Positions 17,324 to 23,422 of a stretch of DNA of 42,837 nucleotides are shown piece by piece. Positions within the stretch are counted from its first letter, which is position 1. Every line of letters begins with the position of its first letter. The notes below the pieces were generated by a model. It ran no database searches and had not been told where the DNA came from. It saw nothing but the letters and a program-made list of their open reading frames with translations. The stretch covers positions 1 to 42,837 of the forward strand of contig JBBSBK010000021.1 of NCBI GenBank assembly GCA_038251315.1. Direction: 5' to 3'. This DNA comes from JBBKXP01 sp038251315 (GTDB lineage Bacteria; Pseudomonadota; Alphaproteobacteria; Rhodobacterales; Rhodobacteraceae). Made by a program: the position numbers and the translations under genes.

Positions 17324-18715
17324 ATGACCGCAACCCGCAGCGAAACCGACAGTTTCGGCCCTATCGACGTGCCCGCCGACCGCTATTGGGGGGCGCAAAC
17401 CCAGCGATCGCTGCAGAACTTTCCGATCGGGTGGGAGAAACAGCCGATCGCCATCGTCCGTGCCCTTGGCATCGTCAAACAGGCCTGCGCTGTGGCGAAT
17501 GTGGCGCGGGGCACGCTCGATGCGGACATTGGCGCGGCGATGATCGACGCCGCGAGAGAGGTCGTGGCGGGAAAGCTCGACGATCATTTCCCGCTGGTCG
17601 TCTGGCAGACCGGGTCGGGCACCCAGTCGAACATGAACGCCAACGAGGTGATCTCGAACCGTGCGATCGAGTTGCTCGACGGAACCGTGGGGTCGAAAAC
17701 CCCGGTTCATCCGAACGACCATGTCAACATGGGCCAAAGCTCGAACGATACGTTTCCGACGGCGATGCACATCGCCGTGGCAATGACGGCCCGCGATGTG
17801 ACGCTGCCGGGGTTGGAAAAACTGCATGCGGCGCTGGTGGCTAAACAAGCCGAATTCGACGACATCATCAAAATTGGCCGCACGCACACGATGGATGCGA
17901 CCCCGCTCACATTGGGGCAGGAATTTTCCGGTTACGCCCATCAGGTCGCCAAGGCGATCGAACGGATCAGGGTGGCGCTGCCCGACATCTATGAACTGGC
18001 GCAGGGCGGCACGGCGGTCGGCACCGGGCTGAATTCGCCGAAAGGCTGGGGCGAAACCATCGCCAGGGAAATCGCACAGATCACCGGCCTGCCATTTGTC
18101 ACGGCCCCCAACAAGTTCGAGGCGCTGGCGGCACATGACGCTTTGGTCGCCATGTCGGGGGCGTTGAAATCGGCGGCTGCAGGGCTTTACAAGATCGCCT
18201 GCGACATCCGCATGCTCGGGTCCGGGCCACGCTGCGGCCTTGGCGAACTGATCCTGCCCGAGAACGAGCCCGGATCGTCGATCATGCCCGGCAAGGTCAA
18301 CCCGACCCAGGTCGAGGCGATCACCCAGGTTTGCGCCCACGTCATGGGCAACGATGCGGCGGTCGGTTTTGCCGGCTCGCAGGGGCATTTCGAACTGAAC
18401 GTGATGAAGCCGATGATCGCCTACAACGTACTGCAATCGATGCAGTTGATCGGCGATGCCTGCGTGGCCTTTGCCGATAACTGTGTTGTCGGGATCAAGG
18501 CCGACAGGGTGCGGATCGACCAACTGATGCGCGAATCGCTAATGCTGGTGACGGCGCTGGCCCCGACAATCGGCTATGACAACGCCACGACGGTCGCCAA
18601 AACAGCGCACAAGAACGGCACGACGCTGAAAGAAGAAGCGGTCAAATTGGGCTTTGTCGATGCCGCGACCTTTGACAAGGTGGTGCGCCCCGAAGACATG
18701 ATCGGCCCGAAATGA
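17324..18715 (+). CDS. fumC: Fumarate hydratase class II (FumC)
   Basis: Interconverts fumarate and malate in the TCA cycle; an iron-independent, soluble homotetramer. 463 residues from ATG 17324, preceded by AGAGGA; the frame open upstream to 17264 is non-coding. The fumarase/aspartase superfamily signature GSSIMPGKVNP is at 317-327 with the catalytic serine at 319. Other blocks: TGSGTQSNMNANEV, HPNDHVNMGQSSNDTFPT, GRTHTMDATPLTLGQEFSGY and GGTAVGTGLN. Length and motifs are normal. Its stop overlaps the ATG of the DUF4169 gene (ATGA), so fumC, DUF4169 and the RHH gene form one operon. Confidence 0.97.
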   Translation: MTATRSETDSFGPIDVPADRYWGAQTQRSLQNFPIGWEKQPIAIVRALGIVKQACAVANVARGTLDADIGAAMIDAAREVVAGKLDDHFPLVVWQTGSGTQSNMNANEVISNRAIELLDGTVGSKTPVHPNDHVNMGQSSNDTFPTAMHIAVAMTARDVTLPGLEKLHAALVAKQAEFDDIIKIGRTHTMDATPLTLGQEFSGYAHQVAKAIERIRVALPDIYELAQGGTAVGTGLNSPKGWGETIAREIAQITGLPFVTAPNKFEALAAHDALVAMSGALKSAAAGLYKIACDIRMLGSGPRCGLGELILPENEPGSSIMPGKVNPTQVEAITQVCAHVMGNDAAVGFAGSQGHFELNVMKPMIAYNVLQSMQLIGDACVAFADNCVVGIKADRVRIDQLMRESLMLVTALAPTIGYDNATTVAKTAHKNGTTLKEEAVKLGFVDAATFDKVVRPEDMIGPK

Positions 18716-18900
18716 CCAATCCTGACAGCGTGCCGATCAATCTCAACAGGGTGCGCAAAGCGCGCGACAAGGCCGCCGACAAGGCGCGCGCCGATGTGAA
18801 TGCCGTCAGGCACGGGCAGACCAAGGCGGCGCAGGTCGCCGCAGCCGCCAATGCCGACAGTACGCGACGACGCCTTGATCAACTGAAGTTCGACGAATGA
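18712..18900 (+). CDS. DUF4169 family small protein
   Basis: A 62-residue, strongly charged, helical protein (SVPINLNRVRKARDKAADKA ... RRLDQLKFDE). It matches the small DUF4169 family, which in Rhodobacteraceae typically follows fumC and precedes a ribbon-helix-helix protein, exactly as here. The ATG overlaps the fumC stop and its own stop overlaps the next ATG, so translation is coupled on both sides. The function is unknown. The high Lys/Arg/Ala content suggests a coiled coil or nucleic-acid contact, but that is speculation. Confidence 0.8.
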   Translation: MTNPDSVPINLNRVRKARDKAADKARADVNAVRHGQTKAAQVAAAANADSTRRRLDQLKFDE

Positions 18901-19118
18901 AAGACGGCCGCCCGGTCAAACACTCGCTGACCCTGCGCGGGCACCGAACTTCGGTCTCGCTCGAAGATGCGTTCTGGCAGGGTTTCCGCAAACTGGCCGA
19001 CCGGGAAGGCATGACGATCAACGGCTTGGCCGCTGAAATTGATGCGACGCGCGGCGATGTCGGACTGGCCTCGGCGATCCGGGTCTATGTACTGCGGGCG
19101 GCTCAGGCGTCGGCGTAA
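18897..19118 (+). CDS. Ribbon-helix-helix domain protein
   Basis: 73 residues. KHSLTLRGHRTSVSLEDAFW forms the expected ribbon strand plus first helix; FRKLADREGMTINGLAAEID is helix 1-2 of an RHH fold of the RHH_4 type. Such proteins bind DNA as dimers, often as repressors of their own operon, so it could regulate fumC-DUF4169, but no operator was identified. It overlaps the DUF4169 stop (ATGA). The last 16 bases overlap the end of the convergent small gene on the minus strand. Confidence 0.8.
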   Translation: MKDGRPVKHSLTLRGHRTSVSLEDAFWQGFRKLADREGMTINGLAAEIDATRGDVGLASAIRVYVLRAAQASA

Positions 19119-19312
19119 AGCGACCGGCGGATCTTGTCGATCAGCACCATGTCTTCGCGTTCGAGGGCAGTCAGATCGGCGTCGGGACGCCGACCCTTGC
19201 GCAGTGGCGGACCGACCGGGTCAGCAACGGCCACGATCAGGCGCGTGCCTTGGGCTTGCCGCATGCCTTGAAACAGGCTGGTCCGGGCCAGCAGCGTTTT
19301 GAATATGGACAT
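19103..19312 (-). CDS. Small conserved-looking protein of unknown function
   Basis: 69 residues (MSIFKTLLARTSLFQGMRQA ... RRSLYADA). A good ribosome binding site, AAGGGG, lies about 7 bases upstream on the minus strand, supporting 19312 as the start. The sequence has a short hydrophobic/amphipathic N-terminus, then a polar middle with PVGPPLRKGRR and a helical end. No domain was recognised. The frame ends 16 bases inside the convergent RHH gene. An AT-rich upstream region with a TATAAC element and a palindrome suggests its own promoter. Confidence 0.6.
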   Translation of the reverse strand: MSIFKTLLARTSLFQGMRQAQGTRLIVAVADPVGPPLRKGRRPDADLTALEREDMVLIDKIRRSLYADA

Positions 19313-19335
19313 TGGCGAACCCCTTAATTTTCCAA

Positions 19336-19365
19336 AATGCGGGCCCCATCCCGCATTGGGTTATA
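19336..19365 (-). promoter_or_regulatory. Putative -10 box with palindrome upstream of the small unknown gene
   Basis: On the minus strand TATAAC (19360-19365) is followed at once by the inverted repeat AATGCGGG (19350-19357) / CCCGCATT (19336-19343) with a 6-base spacer. The repeat spans the expected transcription start, where an operator or an initial hairpin would act. No convincing -35 was found. Confidence 0.4.
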
Positions 19366-19502
19366 GCAAAGTTTCTGCCTCAGAATGGTCACATTGTCGG
19401 CGTCGAAACGACCTTTTTCACCCAAGCCATTAAGATCGCTCAATTTCATTCAAAATCGCAATTTACTCCACTGTTCGCGCGACAAGGATAGTGCGGCGCG
19501 GA

Positions 19503-20885
19503 TCAGGCCATCGTTTCCGCCGGCGCATCCGTCGCGGCCCGCCGGGTGATTCGCAGCCAGATGCCATCCTTCGCCCGTACCGTCAGATGCGCGACTGGAA
19601 CGGGAACCCGGTCGGCTATAAGTTCGAACCGATAGGCGCGCAACAAATACCCAAGCAGCACCGCGCCTTCGACCATCGCGAACCCGGCGCCTGGGCAGAC
19701 CCGCGCCCCGGCGGAAAACGGCAGATAGGCGTCGCGCTGGCATTGCTTGCCGTTCTCGGTTCCCCAGCGGTCCGGATCGAACCCGTCGGGATTGTCCCAC
19801 AACCGTGCATGGCGGTGCAGGTGCCAGGGTGACAGGACAATCTGGGCACCCGGTGCGACGTGGCGTTTGCGAAACGTCTCGGGGCGGCGCGCCTCGCGCA
19901 CCATCATCGGCACGGGGGGATAAAGCCGCAGGCTTTCGCGGAACACGTCGCGGGTCAACCTGAGATTGGACAGGCTCGAAAAGTCGTTCGTCAAGCCTCT
20001 CGCTTCGACTGCCAACCGGTCCTGCCAATCGGGATGCATCGCCAGCAGGTACAGCGTCCAGGCAAGGGCCGAGGCACTGGTTTCATGGCCAGCCAGAAAG
20101 AATATCGCCACCTGATCGACCATTTCGGACACGTCGAAACGGTCGCCCGTGTCGGGATCGACAGTCGTCATGATCTTGGTCGCCAGATCGTCGGGCGCGG
20201 TGCCTGCGTCAATCGCAGCGAGTCGTTCGGCGGTAATTTGCGTCATCAGCGCCCGAATTTCCCGCGCCGCAGACTTGGTATATCGCGAGAAGAATCGCGG
20301 CATCCAGCGTGGCCCTGGAACAAAGGCCGCAAGATTGAGGATCGGCTGCGACCGCTGATAGGCCCGGAACTGGTCAAAAACCTGCGCCGCAACGGCGTTG
20401 TCGATGGGGATCGAGAACAGAGTGCGAAAGATGACGTCGGCGGCGGCGTGGCTGGCTTCCGCTTCGATCTCGGCCGGTTCGCCGGTTGCCTTCGCGGCCA
20501 GCCGGTCAACCGCCGCCGCCGCCGCATGGATCGCCGGAAAGGTATCGCGCAGCCGTCCGCCCTCGAACGCCGGGTCGATGATTCGGCGCTGGCGTTTCCA
20601 CACCGCGCCATTGGTCAGAAACACCGAATTACCCAGCAGGGGCCGCAATCCGGCACCGATCCGGTCGGATTTCGGAAAATCGTCGGGTCGGTCCTTGAGG
20701 ACGATGCGGATCAGGGCCGGATCGTTAATCAGGAACGACCGAAAAAACGGCGTGCGAAACGCCGCCATCCAGGCCCGGTAAAGCCGTGCCGGCTGGGCCG
20801 ACAGGATATCTGCGCGAAACAGCCGCAGATACCGCCAAAGGCTCACACGGTCAGGACGGGCGGGCGGCTTGGGCGGCAGAATCAC
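19503..20885 (-). CDS. Cytochrome P450
   Basis: 460-residue heme-thiolate monooxygenase. All hallmarks are present: I-helix AGHETS (265-270, oxygen activation), K-helix ESLR (317-320), the meander DNPDGFDPDRW, and the heme loop FSAGARVCPG with the cysteine ligand C397. WKRQRRIIDPAF (96-107) is the C-helix. The type resembles CYP4/CYP102-like bacterial P450s acting on fatty acids or other lipophilic substrates, but substrate is not readable from sequence. No N-terminal membrane anchor; no fused reductase or ferredoxin, so partners must be elsewhere. Its ATG overlaps the stop of the upstream membrane hydrolase gene by 4 bases, so the two are translated from one message. Confidence 0.95.
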   Translation of the reverse strand: MILPPKPPARPDRVSLWRYLRLFRADILSAQPARLYRAWMAAFRTPFFRSFLINDPALIRIVLKDRPDDFPKSDRIGAGLRPLLGNSVFLTNGAVWKRQRRIIDPAFEGGRLRDTFPAIHAAAAAVDRLAAKATGEPAEIEAEASHAAADVIFRTLFSIPIDNAVAAQVFDQFRAYQRSQPILNLAAFVPGPRWMPRFFSRYTKSAAREIRALMTQITAERLAAIDAGTAPDDLATKIMTTVDPDTGDRFDVSEMVDQVAIFFLAGHETSASALAWTLYLLAMHPDWQDRLAVEARGLTNDFSSLSNLRLTRDVFRESLRLYPPVPMMVREARRPETFRKRHVAPGAQIVLSPWHLHRHARLWDNPDGFDPDRWGTENGKQCQRDAYLPFSAGARVCPGAGFAMVEGAVLLGYLLRAYRFELIADRVPVPVAHLTVRAKDGIWLRITRRAATDAPAETMA

Positions 20886-22180
20886 GCCGTGACCGAAGTA
20901 TACTTCGACGCCGCTACATCGATGCGTGACCGCGACGGGGCGCGGTCGCGGTAGCGATCGGCCAATGTGATCGGCCCCGCCGTGATCTGGAAATAGTCGT
21001 AGTCCTTGGGCCGGTCGAAGGCACAGAGATACTGGAAATGCAGCCGGAAAAACCGCCAGCGCAGGGCCTTCCAGCGTTCCGGCGACAGGCTTTGCGTGAA
21101 GGCCGCCGAGATGATCAGCGGCCAGCGCTGATGCGGCGGTGCGACACCAGACACCGCGACGGGATCGCAGAGAGCGAAGGCGCAGCCGTCACCGGGGGCG
21201 GTCACGTCGATCCACGTCAGTTCAGGCCGCGCTGACAGGAACGCGAGGTCGGCCCGCAAACGGTGCGCGTCAGGCAGGAACGACACCATCGGCACCACCT
21301 GCCCCAGCGAGAGGAACGCCAGTTTCGGCCCCGCCGCAGGCACTTTTTCGGCGCGGATGAGGTCCGCCAGAATGCTGATGGCCAGATGCGCGCCGGACGA
21401 ATGTCCTACAACCAGAACCTCGTCGACGTCGCTTTGCAGGGCGGTAGCTATCATGTCCTCAAACTGCGCCATCCGGGCTTCGAGTGCAGGCGGATTGGCG
21501 CCCTTCCAGCGGGCCGAATAGGCGTAGTCGTGCATCAAGTAATAGGCAAAGAACCTGCCATCGCGGGCCTTGAACCAGCGCAAGACCCACAAGGCAACAG
21601 CGCACCAGATTGCGTATTGCACGACGCTTGCCAGCCACCACACGACGATGGCAAAGCCCGCGCCGCCGCCCAGCCAAGCGGCGAGACCATAAAGCGGCAG
21701 GCTCAACCCGGTGATCGCCCACCAGCCCGCAACCCCGGCCAACCCGCCGATAACCAGCGCCACGATCAGTTGCGCCAGCAACATTCCCACCGGGTATAGG
21801 GCCGCAATCACCGGGCCCTTGCGCAGCCACATCAGGCGGCGCAGCGCCCCGCTGGCGATATAGGTCCAGGCGGTGCGCACCAGCTGACCGTAGGTTGCGG
21901 CGATGCTGTTCGACATGCTGTCACGGACGATATCGGACCAGACCAGCGCCTCGACATCCGTTTCAACCTCCTGGCCCGCAATGGTCGCAGCAACATGCCA
22001 GCCATAGGTGCCGCCGATGCGTTTCGGGCTCAACGCGATGTCGTAGCCTGTGACCTGCGCCTGCGCAGCGCTTTCGGTACGGTAAAGCTCGCGGTAGCGG
22101 CGTGGATGAATAGGGTCATAGCCGGGGATGTAAAACACCCGCCGTCTGCGCACCTGCTGCCCGGTCTGGTTCGCGTCCAT
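20882..22180 (-). CDS. Membrane protein with alpha/beta-hydrolase-like domain, paired with P450
   Basis: 432 residues. The N-terminus RRRVFYIPGYDPIHPRRYRE has a strand plus PGYDP turn as in lipase-like folds. Hydrophobic segments lie at about 122-145, 148-165 and 170-195. Then VDEVLVVGHSSGAHLAISIL carries the nucleophile-elbow motif G-H-S-S-G (S261), and TWIDVTAPGDGCAFALCDPV likely supplies the acid residue. The overall build suggests a membrane-anchored serine esterase or lipase. GAGGA about 6 bases upstream supports the 22180 start. The 4-base overlap with the P450 gene suggests a shared pathway, perhaps release or hydrolysis of a lipid that is hydroxylated. Catalytic function is inferred; no close family name is recalled. 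Confidence 0.75.
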   Translation of the reverse strand: MDANQTGQQVRRRRVFYIPGYDPIHPRRYRELYRTESAAQAQVTGYDIALSPKRIGGTYGWHVAATIAGQEVETDVEALVWSDIVRDSMSNSIAATYGQLVRTAWTYIASGALRRLMWLRKGPVIAALYPVGMLLAQLIVALVIGGLAGVAGWWAITGLSLPLYGLAAWLGGGAGFAIVVWWLASVVQYAIWCAVALWVLRWFKARDGRFFAYYLMHDYAYSARWKGANPPALEARMAQFEDMIATALQSDVDEVLVVGHSSGAHLAISILADLIRAEKVPAAGPKLAFLSLGQVVPMVSFLPDAHRLRADLAFLSARPELTWIDVTAPGDGCAFALCDPVAVSGVAPPHQRWPLIISAAFTQSLSPERWKALRWRFFRLHFQYLCAFDRPKDYDYFQITAGPITLADRYRDRAPSRSRIDVAASKYTSVTA

Positions 22181-22249
22181 CGTGATCCTCGCGCCTCGCC
22201 CGCAACCCTAGCGATGAACTCCGGCAAAATTAAGCCATCCTGCAGCTTC

Positions 22250-22285
22250 TTTTGGCGGTAAATACTCCGGGGGTTCCGGGGGCTG
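22250..22285. repeat. Possible Rhodobacteraceae-type intergenic motif
   Basis: The stretch with TAAATACTCCGGGGG and the following C/G-rich tract, read on the minus strand as CCCCCGGAGTATTTA then a purine-rich AAAAGAAG, resembles a motif remembered as recurring between genes in roseobacter genomes. Only one copy is seen in the window, so the repeat status is from recall. Confidence 0.3.
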
Positions 22286-22302
22286 GCGCCTCGGTCATGC
22301 AT

Positions 22303-23052
22303 TCAGCCGAGTGTCGCCAACCCAGGAAAGGTCTCGAGCAGCCAGAAACTGAAATCCGAAAACTGTCCGGTCAGCATCATCAGTCCGACGGTCCAGAGCA
22401 ACAGCCCCGATATCCGCTCGATTCGGTCCATATGCCGCTTCATCCACCCCATGAAACCACGCAACTGCGGAAAGAACGCGGCCACCAGCAGGAACGGCAC
22501 GCCAAGGCCCAGCGCATAGGCGGCGAGCAGGGCGGTGCCGCGTGCCAGATCGGCCTCGGACGCGGCCAGCCCCAGAATGGTGCCAAGAATCGGTCCAAGG
22601 CAAGGTGTCCAACCGAACGCAAAGGCCAGACCGAGCACATAGGCCCCAAAGGCCGAGCCGCCGTGATCGCCCGCCGCCACCCGCGCCTCGCGGTCCAGAA
22701 ACGGGATCCGGAAGATGCCGATGAAATGTGCCCCGAACACCATGATGACCAGCCCGGCGACGGTCGTGAACCAGTCCTGATACTGCAGCAAAGCACGGCC
22801 AAAGGCCGATGCAGCAAAGCCCAGAATCAGGAACACCGTCGACAGACCCATGACGAAGAACACTGCCGCCAGTAAAACCCGGCCCCGCGCTCCCTGTCCC
22901 ATATCGGTCACACTGACGCCGCCCATATACGCGAGGTAGGGCGGCACCACCGGCAGCACGCAAGGGCTGAGGAACGACAACAGCCCTGCCGTCATCGCGA
23001 TGAGCAGGGCGGGCAACAGGCTGGCGTCGAGCAGGGTCATCGCGTCAAGCAT
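22303..23052 (-). CDS. ccdA: Cytochrome c biogenesis protein CcdA (DsbD-type transmembrane thiol transporter)
   Basis: 249 residues, about six transmembrane helices. CcdA passes reducing equivalents from cytoplasmic thioredoxin across the inner membrane for apo-cytochrome c maturation. The paired redox cysteines are C31 in LSPCVLPVVPPYLAYM and C151 in GWTPCLGPILGTILG, both in the classic proline-rich contexts. AAGGAAG about 6 bases upstream supports the start at 23052. It is divergent from the TusA-like gene. No other ccm genes lie next to it. Confidence 0.92.
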   Translation of the reverse strand: MLDAMTLLDASLLPALLIAMTAGLLSFLSPCVLPVVPPYLAYMGGVSVTDMGQGARGRVLLAAVFFVMGLSTVFLILGFAASAFGRALLQYQDWFTTVAGLVIMVFGAHFIGIFRIPFLDREARVAAGDHGGSAFGAYVLGLAFAFGWTPCLGPILGTILGLAASEADLARGTALLAAYALGLGVPFLLVAAFFPQLRGFMGWMKRHMDRIERISGLLLWTVGLMMLTGQFSDFSFWLLETFPGLATLG

Positions 23053-23155
23053 AGCACTTCCTTTCGCCCCTTCTAGGACAGCAAGGGTGGCACGTCACGC
23101 TTTGCGGCGTCACATCTTGGTGGACATGCTGAAACATCGCGGGATAACTGGCGAC

Positions 23156-23386
23156 ATGAAGATCGACGCCGAACTTGATGCCATCGGGCTGCTGTGCCCG
23201 CTGCCTGTTTTGAAGGCGCGTAAGCGGCTGGCGGCCCTGCCCATCGGCGCGATCCTGCGGATGCGGGCCGACGATCCGGCGGCAGTGATCGACGTGCCGC
23301 ATTTCTGCGCCGAAGCCGGGCATGTGCTGCTCGCCTCGACCCTTGAGGATGATGTGCAGGTTTATGATATCCGCAAGGGGCTGTAA
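23156..23386 (+). CDS. TusA-family sulfurtransferase-like protein
   Basis: 76 residues from ATG 23156 (MKIDAELDAIGLLCPLPVLK). The TusA/SirA family signature C-P-x-P appears as GLLCPLPVLKARKRL with the sulfur-carrying cysteine near residue 14, followed by GAILRMRADDPAAVIDVPHFC and a C-terminal strand. Members carry persulfide sulfur for tRNA thiolation, molybdenum cofactor or sulfur oxidation. An in-frame ATG at 23126 is possible because no clear ribosome binding site separates the two. It is divergent from ccdA, which also handles thiols. The role is not specified by context. Confidence 0.85.
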   Translation: MKIDAELDAIGLLCPLPVLKARKRLAALPIGAILRMRADDPAAVIDVPHFCAEAGHVLLASTLEDDVQVYDIRKGL

Positions 23387-23405
23387 GATGGGCAATCTGC
23401 CCATC
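23387..23405. terminator. Short perfect hairpin between convergent genes
   Basis: GATGGGCA (23387-23394), loop ATC, TGCCCATC (23398-23405), immediately after the TusA-like stop and just before the rne stop from the other side. The stem is 8 base pairs, with no strong U tract on either strand. Confidence 0.45.
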
Positions 23406-23422
23406 CTTCACCAGTTCCCGAC

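Noticed and set aside
17225..18523. A 432-codon minus frame opposite fumC
   Set aside because: It is antisense to a clear fumarase with an intact catalytic signature.
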